Shown in pieces: positions 55,206 through 64,000 of a DNA stretch of 64,000 bases. Both the position numbers and the translations under genes were made by a program. Under the pieces are notes generated by a model. That model was not told the DNA's origin. It made no database searches and was given only the letters and a program-made list of their open reading frames with translations. The DNA lies in the NCBI GenBank assembly GCA_933207985.1, contig OW240912.1, positions 229,475,672-229,539,671 on the forward strand, in the 5' to 3' direction. The DNA is from Pelobates cultripes (lineage: Eukaryota; Chordata; Amphibia; Anura; Pelobatidae). Position 1 is the stretch's first letter. Every line of letters begins with the position of its first letter.

Positions 55206-56189
55206 AGAATACCTGGACCCCGCCGGACTTTTAAACGGTGGGGCCCCGCCCATCCATATACGACATGCGGCCAATCGTGGGCCGCCACGGAATAAGGAGG
55301 GGAGGGGTTACCGTCCGGTAGGATCGGATAGGATGTTGTACGTAAGGGGCATGTAGCAGCGATCCGGATCGCTGCATCAAGCAGTAACTTGTGTTAACCC
55401 TTAAAGTCCCTAAATGTGGGCAGCAGAAAATACATAAAAATAACAGCAGATACAGGACATGTATCTATATTGTATTAAAGCAAGTATGTACTTATTGGCC
55501 AGATAGTATTAACCCCTGAAGTCCCTAATTATGTGCAACAGAGAGTGCTTATTAGAATAACAGCAGATACAGGACGTGTATCTATATTGTATTTAAGCAA
55601 GTATGTACTTAGTGGCCAAATAGGGATGAAAATAATAATAAAAATAAAACAAAGCACAGTCTCCCAACCTGAATAGGTATGGGAGAAAGGGGCAATGAGG
55701 TATTCAAGGGGCCCTCAAGCTGGGCTGCTATTTCGTTTTCTAAGAAAATAAAGGTGTATATATTAAAAAACATGAGAAGTTTAATGAGCTAAGTAGCCTA
55801 CCAGAAAAGAAAATATATGCATACATGATACATGGTGGATCATACTGTACGAATGTGAGGTATTTATAAGATCCTGTTTACTGGGTATCTATAGTCATAT
55901 AGTTTGTACAGTAGGATCAAATTTACGAAAGTGAGGTGTTTAGTAGATCCTGTTTTCAGAATAGTTTACAGTCATTTAATTTGTAAGATCAGTCATCTTT
56001 ATTAGCTATTTACAAAGATGTCTTTACAGGAAGGTTCCATATTTACAAGGAATATTTATTAGATCCTGTTTACTGGATATTGGCAACATATCGTTTATGT
56101 GCTCAGTCATCATTATTAACTATTTACAGATATTTACAGAGATATTTTGGAAATGTATTTCCAAAGGAAGTTCCAGATGAGAGGTTTGT
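55206..56189 (-). other. PLE 3' region with tandem repeats and a perfect 20-bp palindrome
   Basis: It contains GCAGCGATCCGGATCGCTGC at 55356-55375. Two related units of about 115 bp lie at about 55393-55506 and 55509-55622 (ACAGCAGATACAGGAC, GCAAGTATGTACTTA). Three AGATCCTGTTT-containing units lie at about 55869, 55944 and 56064. No ORF. The GC-rich 55206-55336 part is copied into the junction at 60842-61003. Confidence 0.7.
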
Positions 56190-58436
56190 TTAAAGAAAAG
56201 GAGAAAAGGAAAACCCTTCATTCAGGCCTTGAGGGCTCAGGGTTTTGAGTTGGTAGATCCAAAAACATTCCCTCTGTCTAAGGAATTTATCGTAATCTCC
56301 TCGTCTAGGGTTTCTTTTGACTAGTTCCAAACCGCAAAAACGCAGCCCTTTTGGGTTGCTATCGTGGTATTCGCGAATATGTCGTGAGATAGGGCTATCT
56401 GTCAGGTTCTTGCATGATCTGATATGCTCCTGTATCCGTTTCTTAAAAGGACGGAATGTCTTGCCCACATATTTTTTGTTGCATTCACAGGTCAGAAGGT
56501 AAACAATACCTGCTGTATTACAGTTAAAGAAGGAGGTTAGATTGAATTCCACCTTCTCTAAACTGTCTTTCACTTTTTTAGAGTCCTTTTTTATAAATTT
56601 ACAAGAGATACATCTTCCACAGCCGAAAGTTCCCACTAGGGGGTTCTGGAGCCATGTTCTGGGAGATGGTACCGTTTTCAGGTGGCTGGGGGCTAAAAGA
56701 TCTCTTAGATTCTTTCCTCTACGAGCTGTGATGGTAACACTTTGGGCAAGCACCTCCTGTAAATGTACGTCACTCGTTAGCAGAGGCCAGAAACGACCTA
56801 GGGAGTTTTTAATATTCTCCCAACCTGCGTCATAGGTGGCAATCAGGCGTATAGTCCCCTTGGGTTCGTCAGGTGGTTTTTGGATATTCTCACAGATCAA
56901 GTTCTTGCGGTCTGAATCCAGGGCTTTCTTATATGCTCGTTTTAGGCATCTATTGGGGTACCCTTTTGCCCTAAAGTGTTCCCTTAGTGTTCTGGCCTTG
57001 ATCTTGAATTCATCGATCGTGCTACAGTTACGTCTGATCCTGAGGTACTGGCCAGTGGGGATACCCTTTTTCAGGAGTGTCGGGTGGAAACTGTCCCATC
57101 TCAGGAGATTGTTGGATGCAGATGGCTTTCGATAAAGAGTAGTGTGTATCTTATTTTCCGACGTAATGGAGATCGTTAGGTCCAAGAAATTTAGGCTAGA
57201 GCCCCCAAATTCATTTGTAAACCGTAAATTTTCATCGTTGATGTTAAGAATCCGAACAAACTCATTAAAGTCCTCAAGGCTACCCAACCATACAATTAGG
57301 ACGTCATCTATGTAGCGACGCCAGAGAAAAATCAGGGGGAGGTATTGGGAAATCCCTGTGTGTTGGGATAGATGTTCTTCCCACCATCCTAAGTGGAGGT
57401 TGGCATACGATGGGGCACAAGCTGTCCCCATCGCAGTCCCCCTAATTTGGTGGTAAAATTTGTTTTTGAAGGTAAAGTAATTGTGTGTGAGTATAAATTC
57501 GAGTAGTTCGAGACAAAATGTAGTGTGTGGGCTCGCAGAGATGCTTCTTTGTCCTAGAAAGTGGTTAATGTGACTGATACCATTTGAATGAGGAATTGAT
57601 GAGTATAGAGCCTCAATGTCCAAGCTACAAAGTTTAGCTAGAGGTGGTACCTCAAGGTTGGCTAGGAGGGCAAGAGTCTGTTTAGTGTCTTGAAGGTAAG
57701 ATGGAAGTTTTTCGACAAACGGTCTTAAAATTTTGTCTATGTAAATACTCCCATTCTGTGTCAGATTCTCTATGCCTGAAACTATAGGGCGACCCGGGGG
57801 TAAAGTCATACTTTTGTGCACTTTGGGCAGGCAGTAGAAAGTTGCTATTTTGGGGTACCGGTTGAGGATGAATTCATATTCATCCCCTGATAGCAACCCT
57901 CCACTGCGGCCATTGTCCAGAATCTCCTTGTACTTTATAAGAAAGTTATTGGTGGGATCTGACTTTAAAACTTTGTAGGTGTTTTCATCTTCTAGAACAG
58001 TAAGTACCATTTGCACATAGTGGGTGAGGTCCATCATAACGATGTTCCCACCCTTGTCCGCAGGTTTTATGATGATTTCAGTGTTGTTTCTAAGTGATTT
58101 TAAAGCTGTTTGTTCTTTTCTGGACAGGTTCATGTTTGGGCAAAGATCAAGAGATCTCATATCTAGTTTATCTATTTCATTTTTCATAGTTTCTAGAAAG
58201 AGATCAATATTACGATAGTTGCCCAAGTATGGGGTGAATTTGCTTTTTTGTTTGAGGTCGGTATATTTAGGTTGGTTGGTCTCATTATTTTCCTCCCATA
58301 AATCCATGAGATTCATCAAGCACTCATATTCCCTATTAGACATGCCATGAGATTTTGCCTTCTTTTCTTTATTAATCTCATGAAATTTATGCAATGCTAA
58401 TTTTCGTGCGAATAAATGGAGGTCTTTGACCCACAT
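56190..58436 (-). CDS. Penelope-like element ORF2: reverse transcriptase with GIY-YIG endonuclease
   Basis: 748 aa from the first in-frame ATG (58436); the frame is open, without ATG, for about 85 more codons upstream into ORF1 (to about 58700). RT blocks: KPADKGGNIVMMD (124-136), FYCLPKVHK (200-208), motif A SLDIEALYSSIPH (Asp273), GTAMGTACAPSYAN (333-346), motif C YIDDV (375-379), LNFLDLTI (415-422) and LYRKPSA (434-440). A Cys-rich linker (C606, C609, C612) follows. The GIY-YIG nuclease is GIVYLLTC (643-650), KKYVGKT (654-660), Arg662/667, His671, Glu723 and Asn739. All expected catalytic residues are present. The RT makes cDNA from the element RNA, while the nuclease cuts the target. Likely functional. 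Confidence 0.93.
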   Translation of the reverse strand: MWVKDLHLFARKLALHKFHEINKEKKAKSHGMSNREYECLMNLMDLWEENNETNQPKYTDLKQKSKFTPYLGNYRNIDLFLETMKNEIDKLDMRSLDLCPNMNLSRKEQTALKSLRNNTEIIIKPADKGGNIVMMDLTHYVQMVLTVLEDENTYKVLKSDPTNNFLIKYKEILDNGRSGGLLSGDEYEFILNRYPKIATFYCLPKVHKSMTLPPGRPIVSGIENLTQNGSIYIDKILRPFVEKLPSYLQDTKQTLALLANLEVPPLAKLCSLDIEALYSSIPHSNGISHINHFLGQRSISASPHTTFCLELLEFILTHNYFTFKNKFYHQIRGTAMGTACAPSYANLHLGWWEEHLSQHTGISQYLPLIFLWRRYIDDVLIVWLGSLEDFNEFVRILNINDENLRFTNEFGGSSLNFLDLTISITSENKIHTTLYRKPSASNNLLRWDSFHPTLLKKGIPTGQYLRIRRNCSTIDEFKIKARTLREHFRAKGYPNRCLKRAYKKALDSDRKNLICENIQKPPDEPKGTIRLIATYDAGWENIKNSLGRFWPLLTSDVHLQEVLAQSVTITARRGKNLRDLLAPSHLKTVPSPRTWLQNPLVGTFGCGRCISCKFIKKDSKKVKDSLEKVEFNLTSFFNCNTAGIVYLLTCECNKKYVGKTFRPFKKRIQEHIRSCKNLTDSPISRHIREYHDSNPKGLRFCGLELVKRNPRRGDYDKFLRQRECFWIYQLKTLSPQGLNEGFSFSPFL

Positions 58437-58579
58437 GAATTTATTAAGGGGAGGTACAGGTACGAAGGATAATCCTTTTTCTAGCAGGGAAATATGGTCA
58501 TTATTCAGGATTTGTTTGGAGAGATTGATAACTCTTAAATCAGAGTCAGGGTTATTGCTAGGAGTGTTCCCTAGGCCTC

Positions 58580-59401
58580 CTAAAATCTTCTCCGATCGTT
58601 TCTCCCTCCTCTGCTCCCTTCTCTGTTTCGGGTTGAGTACCTGTTTCTGCGAGTTTGTATACCGTCCAGATGGCCCATTTCTAAAAAATTCACCCCTTTT
58701 TTAAGTATGCCTTTGGGGTTAGGGTATATTGGAGCAGTTGAGGTTTGTGGTTGGGGTTCAATTTGTGAGCCGCTAGTTGTGTCAGTATCCGTATCAGAAG
58801 ACTCATAGTCTGATGTTAGGTAATTGTCAGAGTTAGTTCTTACTCTGTGGTTAAATTGTTGGTAAACCCTATTTGTTTGATAGTCTTTTGAGTCTCTAAC
58901 AAATTTCTGATGTTTACGTATTTTAATATTGTTTTGAAATTTGTCAAGATTGTTCTTAAGTCTCATCTCAAATTGAGTGAATTCTGTGTTAGATTGATAT
59001 TGTTGTACTAGGGCAATCTCTTTTTCTAAATTTAGATTGACCTCTATCACTTTTTCTTTTTCAAATTTTACTAAGATCTCCATAAAGCGTTTGGAACAAA
59101 TCCCTGCTGCAGATTCCCATTCTTTCATTAGCTCGGTATTATCTGTGTAGGAAGAGGGTAAATTCCGAACCCTCAGACCCCGAGGGATCATTTCCTTTTT
59201 GATATAGTTTTCCAAAGAGGAAATCTCCCAGCTGGACTTAATTTGTTTTTTGTACAGATTCTGTAAAGTATTAAAGGATTGATTTATGTCTGGAGTAGGG
59301 TTAGAGTAATCTAGCTGTTCAACCGAAAATACATTGTCAGAGTCTCTGCACCATAGATTACTATCTGGTTTGTTTGACAGAAACCCCGCCATCATGTGCA
59401 T
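58580..59401 (-). CDS. Penelope-like element ORF1 protein
   Basis: 273 aa from the ATG at 59401. It has no enzymatic motif. Conserved-looking features: SLENYIKKEMIPRGLR at 62-77 and a following W...CS block (Trp95, Cys102). A likely helical/coiled-coil region spans about 108-165, an acidic Ser/Asp/Thr stretch 197-212 (SSDTDTDTTS) and a basic Arg-rich tail 251-273. IPRGLR-type ORF1 proteins accompany several vertebrate PLEs; a nucleocapsid-like or nucleic-acid-binding role is inference. The last 34 codons overlap the ORF2 frame, which lies in -1. It differs from the second copy at residue 185 (His versus Arg). Confidence 0.85.
   Translation of the reverse strand: MHMMAGFLSNKPDSNLWCRDSDNVFSVEQLDYSNPTPDINQSFNTLQNLYKKQIKSSWEISSLENYIKKEMIPRGLRVRNLPSSYTDNTELMKEWESAAGICSKRFMEILVKFEKEKVIEVNLNLEKEIALVQQYQSNTEFTQFEMRLKNNLDKFQNNIKIRKHQKFVRDSKDYQTNRVYQQFNHRVRTNSDNYLTSDYESSDTDTDTTSGSQIEPQPQTSTAPIYPNPKGILKKGVNFLEMGHLDGIQTRRNRYSTRNREGSRGGRNDRRRF
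58682..58688 (-). promoter_or_regulatory. Candidate -1 ribosomal frameshift site, copy 1
   Basis: T TTT TTA in ORF1 codons Asn238-Phe239-Leu240 (AAT TTT TTA), in the phase needed for a -1 slip. The -1 frame has a stop (TAA) about five codons upstream of the heptamer and is then open all the way through ORF2. U UUU UUA is the slip site known from lentiviral gag-pol. No strong downstream pseudoknot was found by eye. Confidence 0.55.
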
Positions 59402-59486
59402 ATACTTAAGAAGTAATGCAAAGTTAATTTATAATTGTAAATTAAATGGTAGGTATATTAGTCCTGGTATTTAAACCGAAAAAATA

Positions 59487-60841
59487 GAGATATAGAAAGA
59501 AATGGCTAAAGGGTTAGAAAAAGTCCAACCCTAAAGTCAAAATAGGACTAGATGGGCAACAGAATGGGCATAACCCAGAGTAATGAATCAAAAAGAGGAT
59601 CCCCAAATGTCAAAGGTAGCTGGAAAGGAGAACGAATTCAACTTCCAACACACATTAACCAGAGGTGTGCCCATGCAGAGAAGTATATAGCTCAAATGTC
59701 ATGATTTATACCGTATCGAAAGAAAATAAAAATAAAAAATCTTTAATATAGAAATACATAGAGACAATAAAAGACAGTAAAAAACACAAGGACAGACAGT
59801 GCTACCCTCTAGCGGTAGGTCGTAGATGGAGTCTAGATAGTATAGTGTAAATATATACGGAAAAACTTAGGGCGAATGCCTGGTGTCAAATGGTTATCAA
59901 GATCCAGACGATATACACGTTATCTAGATGATGGAGGAGGAAGTCACTCCTCTAGGTATTGGAGGTAATAGGAACAGTAAAATATGTCTACCTATAGGAT
60001 AAGTGCATCTGATATAGTCAGGTGCTACTAATAGTAGAGGCAACCCTGAAATAGTATATGGATCACAATGCACGTTTCTCTTAGTTTAGAGGTAATCTTT
60101 AAGCCTATAATCTGAGCTGTTTGCTTGTAGATATTAATCCGTATAGTAGAGTCAGGTAAAGGAGGCAACCCCAGATCAATAGATATGTTAACACACAAAT
60201 TAACTCTCAAACTGAAGTGCCAGATATCTTACACCTGAGATACATGTACCTGTGGCCACCGTAGCAAATGGTCTAAAAGTAATGAGAAACAATTGTTAAT
60301 TTATGGACATTAGACCATATAGTAAAAACAGGTAAAGGCGGCAACTCCAAATGATAAGTGTGTTAATAGTTGGGATTAACTCTCAATTTAAGAAGTGCCA
60401 GATGTCTTATACCTGAGATAAATTTTCTTGTTTAGTAGCCACAGTCACAGACAGTTTTTAACACCCAGGAAGCCACCCTTGTAAGAAGTGGCTAGGTAGT
60501 GTCCAAAAAACTGAATTACAGCTAAGAAAAAACTTATTATAGGTATTCGTAGGAAAAGTAGACTTATTAAAAGTCCCTAAATCTCCTGTCTCATAGCATT
60601 ATTAGGTAGGCATAGGACAAAAAAAACCTAAATCACCTATCAGTTGCTGAAACCTGCTAGACACCAAATGCCCCGAAGTAGAAACTGACTAGATTATCCA
60701 TCATGACCCACAACCCGTGAACAAAACCCAAAAGTGAAAGAATTATTAGTAAAAAGTGAGCTTAGGAGCCTAAGTCTGGCATAGTCATTGCCTAGAAGCC
60801 TAAGTCTGGCGTCCTTGCTAATTATTAGTAAAAAGTAAACT
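59487..60841 (-). repeat. Pseudo-LTR b, upstream of PLE copy 1
   Basis: Near-identical direct repeat of 53754-55103. It contains only the first of the two 79-bp tandem units intact and then breaks at 60841, so it lacks the ribozyme-like segment. It should contain the promoter of copy 1. Confidence 0.85.
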
Positions 60842-61083
60842 TAAACTTATCCTATCCGATCCTACCGGACGGTAACCCCTCCCCTCCTTATTCCGTGGCG
60901 GCCCACGATTGGCCGCATGTCGTATATGGATGGGCGGGGCCCCACCGTTTAAAAGTCCGGCGGGGTCCAGGTATTCTTTTGCTTTTGACAAAGGCGCCAC
61001 AATGCGGCCAATCGTGGGCCGCCACGGAATAAGGAGGGGAGGCTTCTAGGCAATATTCTACGCCAGACTTAGGCTCCCTAAGT
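60842..61083. repeat. Scrambled fold-back junction between the two PLE copies
   Basis: 60842-61003 is the reverse complement of about 55177-55336, including the 5' half of the ribozyme-like motif (60978-61003), cut in the stem II loop at CACAAT. 61004-61040 switches strand, repeating GCGGCCAATCGTGGGCCGCC as at 55267. Then GGCTTCTAGGCAAT at about 61041 enters the inverted pseudo-LTR c. Three short template switches in 240 bp. Confidence 0.8.
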
Positions 61084-62466
61084 TTACTTTTTACTAATAG
61101 TAGCAGGGACACTTAGACTTAGGCTTCACAGGCAATGACTAGCATATGCCAGACTTAGGCTCCCTAAGCTCCACTTTTACTAATAATTCTTTTCACTTTT
61201 GGGTTTTGTTCACGGGTTGTGGGTCATGATGGATAATCTAGTCAGTTTCTACTTCGGGGCATTTGGTGTCTAGCAGGTTTCAGCAACTGATAGGTGATTT
61301 AGGTTTTTTTTTTTGTCCTATGCCTACCTAATAATGCTATGAGACAGGAGATTTAGGGACTTTTAATAAGTCTACTTTTCCTACGAATACCTATAATAAG
61401 TTTTTTCTTAGCTGTAATTCAGTTTTTTGGACACTACCTAGCCACTTCTTACAAGGGTGGCTTCCTGGGTGTTAAAAACTGTCTGTGACTGTGGCTACTA
61501 AACAAGAAAATTTATCTCAGGTATAAGACATCTGGCACTTCTTAAATTGAGAGTTAATCCCAACTATTAACACACTTATCATTTGGAGTTGCCGCCTTTA
61601 CCTGTTTTTACTATATGGTCTAATGTCCATAAATTAACAATTGTTTCTCATTACTTTTAGACCATTTGCTACGGTGGCCACAGGTACATGTATCTCAGGT
61701 GTAAGATATCTGGCACTTCAGTTTGAGAGTTAATTTGTGTGTTAACATATCTATTGATCTGGGGTTGCCTCCTTTACCTGACTCTACTATACGGATTAAT
61801 ATCTACAAGCAAACAGCTCAGATTATAGGCTTAAAGATTACCTCTAAACGGGTATTGCGATCCATATACTATTTCAGGGTTGCCTCTACTATTAGTAGCA
61901 CCTGACTATATCAGATGCACTTATCCTATAGGTAGACATATTTTACTGTTCCTATTACCTCCAATACCTAGAGGAGTGACTTCCTCCTCCATCATCTAGA
62001 TAACGTGTATATCGTCTGGATCTTGATAACCATTTGACACCAGGCATTCGCCCTAAGTTTTCCCGTATATATTTACACTATACTATCTAGACTCCATCTA
62101 CGACCTACCGCTAGAGGGTAGCACTGTCTGTCCTTGTGTTTTTTACTGTCTTTTATTGTCTCTATGTATTTCTATATTAAAGATTTTTTATATTTATTTT
62201 TATTTTCTTTCGATACGGTATAAATCATGACATTTGAGCTATATACTTCTCTGCATGGGCACACCTCTGGTTAATGTGTGTTGGAAGTTGAATTCGTTCT
62301 CCTTTCCAGCTACCTTTGACATTTGGGGATCCTCTTTTTGATTCATTACTCTGGGTTATGCCCATTCTGTTGCCCATCTAGTCCTATTTTGACTTTAGGG
62401 TTGGACTTTTTCTAACCCTTTAGCCATTTCTTTCTATATCTCTATTTTTTCGGTTTAAATACCAGG
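61084..62466 (+). repeat. Pseudo-LTR c, upstream of PLE copy 2
   Basis: Inverted copy of pseudo-LTRs a and b. It differs near 61848: CTCTAAACGGGTATTGCGATC replaces the CTCTAAACTAAGAGAAACG... segment of the other copies, a net loss of about 10 bp. It should hold the promoter driving copy 2. Confidence 0.85.
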
Positions 62467-62527
62467 ACTAATATACCTACCATTTAATTTACAATTATAA
62501 ATTAACTTTGCATTACTTCTTAAGTAT

Positions 62528-63349
62528 ATGCACATGATGGCGGGGTTTCTGTCAAACAAACCAGATAGTAATCTATGGTGCAGAGACTCTGACAATGTAT
62601 TTTCGGTTGAACAGCTAGATTACTCTAACCCTACTCCAGACATAAATCAATCCTTTAATACTTTACAGAATCTGTACAAAAAACAAATTAAGTCCAGCTG
62701 GGAGATTTCCTCTTTGGAAAACTATATCAAAAAGGAAATGATCCCTCGGGGTCTGAGGGTTCGGAATTTACCCTCTTCCTACACAGATAATACCGAACTA
62801 ATGAAAGAATGGGAATCTGCAGCAGGGATTTGTTCCAAACGCTTTATGGAGATCTTAGTAAAATTTGAAAAAGAAAAAGTGATAGAGGTCAATCTAAATT
62901 TAGAAAAAGAGATTGCCCTAGTACAACAATATCAATCTAACACAGAATTCACTCAATTTGAGATGAGACTTAAGAACAATCTTGACAAATTTCAAAACAA
63001 TATTAAAATACGTAAACATCAGAAATTTGTTAGAGACTCAAAAGACTATCAAACAAATAGGGTTTACCAACAATTTAACCGCAGAGTAAGAACTAACTCT
63101 GACAATTACCTAACATCAGACTATGAGTCTTCTGATACGGATACTGACACAACTAGCGGCTCACAAATTGAACCCCAACCACAAACCTCAACTGCTCCAA
63201 TATACCCTAACCCCAAAGGCATACTTAAAAAAGGGGTGAATTTTTTAGAAATGGGCCATCTGGACGGTATACAAACTCGCAGAAACAGGTACTCAACCCG
63301 AAACAGAGAAGGGAGCAGAGGAGGGAGAAACGATCGGAGAAGATTTTAG
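62528..63349 (+). CDS. Penelope-like element ORF1 protein, copy 2
   Basis: 273 aa, identical to the copy at 58580-59401 except Arg185 for His. Same coiled-coil, acidic stretch and Arg-rich tail. It lies head to head with copy 1: the two ORF1 starts are about 3.1 kb apart and diverge. Confidence 0.85.
   Translation: MHMMAGFLSNKPDSNLWCRDSDNVFSVEQLDYSNPTPDINQSFNTLQNLYKKQIKSSWEISSLENYIKKEMIPRGLRVRNLPSSYTDNTELMKEWESAAGICSKRFMEILVKFEKEKVIEVNLNLEKEIALVQQYQSNTEFTQFEMRLKNNLDKFQNNIKIRKHQKFVRDSKDYQTNRVYQQFNRRVRTNSDNYLTSDYESSDTDTDTTSGSQIEPQPQTSTAPIYPNPKGILKKGVNFLEMGHLDGIQTRRNRYSTRNREGSRGGRNDRRRF
63241..63247 (+). promoter_or_regulatory. Candidate -1 ribosomal frameshift site, copy 2
   Basis: The identical T TTT TTA heptamer in the same codon phase (Asn238 at 63239-63241). 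The -1 frame is open from just upstream through ORF2 to the window end, with no ATG before 63493. Confidence 0.55.
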
Positions 63350-63492
63350 GAGGCCTAGGGAACACTCCTAGCAATAACCCTGACTCTGATTTAAGAGTTA
63401 TCAATCTCTCCAAACAAATCCTGAATAATGACCATATTTCCCTGCTAGAAAAAGGATTATCCTTCGTACCTGTACCTCCCCTTAATAAATTC

Positions 63493-64000
63493 ATGTGGGT
63501 CAAAGACCTCCATTTATTCGCACGAAAATTAGCATTGCATAAATTTCATGAGATTAATAAAGAAAAGAAGGCAAAATCTCATGGCATGTCTAATAGGGAA
63601 TATGAGTGCTTGATGAATCTCATGGATTTATGGGAGGAAAATAATGAGACCAACCAACCTAAATATACCGACCTCAAACAAAAAAGCAAATTCACCCCAT
63701 ACTTGGGCAACTATCGTAATATTGATCTCTTTCTAGAAACTATGAAAAATGAAATAGATAAACTAGATATGAGATCTCTTGATCTTTGCCCAAACATGAA
63801 CCTGTCCAGAAAAGAACAAACAGCTTTAAAATCACTTAGAAACAACACTGAAATCATCATAAAACCTGCGGACAAGGGTGGGAACATCGTTATGATGGAC
63901 CTCACCCACTATGTGCAAATGGTACTTACTGTTCTAGAAGATGAAAACACCTACAAAGTTTTAAAGTCAGATCCCACCAATAACTTTCTTATAAAGTACA
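63493..64000 (+). CDS. Penelope-like element ORF2, copy 2 (cut by window end)
   Basis: From the ATG at 63493 it repeats the start of the copy 1 ORF2 (MWVKDLHLFARKL, then KPADKGGNIV near 63870). Open to the last base. Upstream of the ATG the frame encodes a conserved-looking PLE N-terminus (VINLSKQILNNDHISLL, LLEKGLSFVP), which would be lost if translation began at the ATG. RT catalytic motifs lie beyond the window. Confidence 0.85.
   Translation, partial: MWVKDLHLFARKLALHKFHEINKEKKAKSHGMSNREYECLMNLMDLWEENNETNQPKYTDLKQKSKFTPYLGNYRNIDLFLETMKNEIDKLDMRSLDLCPNMNLSRKEQTALKSLRNNTEIIIKPADKGGNIVMMDLTHYVQMVLTVLEDENTYKVLKSDPTNNFLIKY

Larger units (their letters stand above)
53754..60841 (-). mobile_element. 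Penelope-like element, intact-looking copy 1
   Basis: In minus orientation: pseudo-LTR (60841-59487), ORF1 (59401-58580), ORF2 (frame open from about 58700 to 56190), a roughly 1-kb repeat-rich 3' region, then a second pseudo-LTR (55166-53754) next to the broken Tc1 element. Frames are intact and the pseudo-LTRs nearly identical, so the insertion is recent. PLEs use an RT with a GIY-YIG nuclease and often form tandem or inverted partial copies sharing terminal repeats, as seen here. Confidence 0.85.

Noticed and set aside
58426..58704. 92-residue frame opposite the PLE ORF1/ORF2 overlap (also 63225-63503)
   Set aside because: Antisense shadow of the overlapping ORF1 and ORF2 frames.
53754..62466. 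Calling the PLE terminal repeats true LTRs of a retrovirus-like element
   Set aside because: There is no TG...CA end, primer-binding site, integrase or protease; the RT has Penelope-type motifs and a GIY-YIG nuclease, so these are pseudo-LTRs.

Overview
The window looks like a large intron region of an anuran amphibian (frog or toad) genome. Three things point there. Base composition is AT-rich and intron-like. The repeats are those typical of frogs: Tx1/L1-like LINEs, Penelope-like elements (PLEs), DIRS-type tyrosine-recombinase elements, hAT and TTAA-target DNA elements, and Tc1. One host exon is recognisable: the exon carrying the start codon of CALN1 (calneuron-1), on the + strand at 14468-14595, with good splice signals on both sides. 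No other CALN1 exon was found, so nearly everything else is intron. The species cannot be named from the sequence.

Layout. 1-6.6 kb: two halves of one L1-like element facing each other in opposite orientation, with matching target-site copies that are also inverted. 7.4-13.4 kb: three complete and one partial copy of a multi-hairpin TTAA element, partly nested in a roughly 3.1-kb hAT-like element full of CA-type satellite; a possible upstream non-coding exon lies at 12.6-12.7 kb. 14.5 kb: CALN1 exon. 14.9-18.2 kb: another satellite-bearing hAT element inside an L2/CR1-like LINE tail, then a 5'-complete, 3'-truncated L1 ORF1 copy. 18.2-23.4 kb: AT-rich intron. 23.4-27.2 kb: decayed L1-like 5' pieces and a short retroposed element. 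27.5-33.2 kb: a decayed DIRS element on the minus strand, broken by an LTR and carrying a 1.27-kb direct duplication. 33.3-38 kb: a piggyBac-like MITE, a satellite-bearing hAT element with a clear 8-bp duplication, and an L2/CR1-like LINE. 38-47 kb: AT-rich intron with small MITEs. 47.5-53.7 kb: an inverted terminal-type repeat pair, a CR1-like tail, a degenerate PLE fragment and a Tc1 transposase relic. 53.75-64 kb: two almost identical, apparently intact PLE copies arranged head to head.

The most interesting part is the young PLE pair. Each copy encodes a 273-aa ORF1 and a reverse transcriptase/GIY-YIG ORF2 in the -1 frame. The ORF2 frame is open, without any ATG, back to a perfect T TTT TTA slippery heptamer inside ORF1, so ORF1-ORF2 expression by programmed -1 frameshifting is a concrete, testable proposal. 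The pseudo-LTR of the minus-strand copy also holds a hammerhead-ribozyme-like fold with a U3-A8 covariant core pair. Relics of similar folds recur elsewhere in the window.
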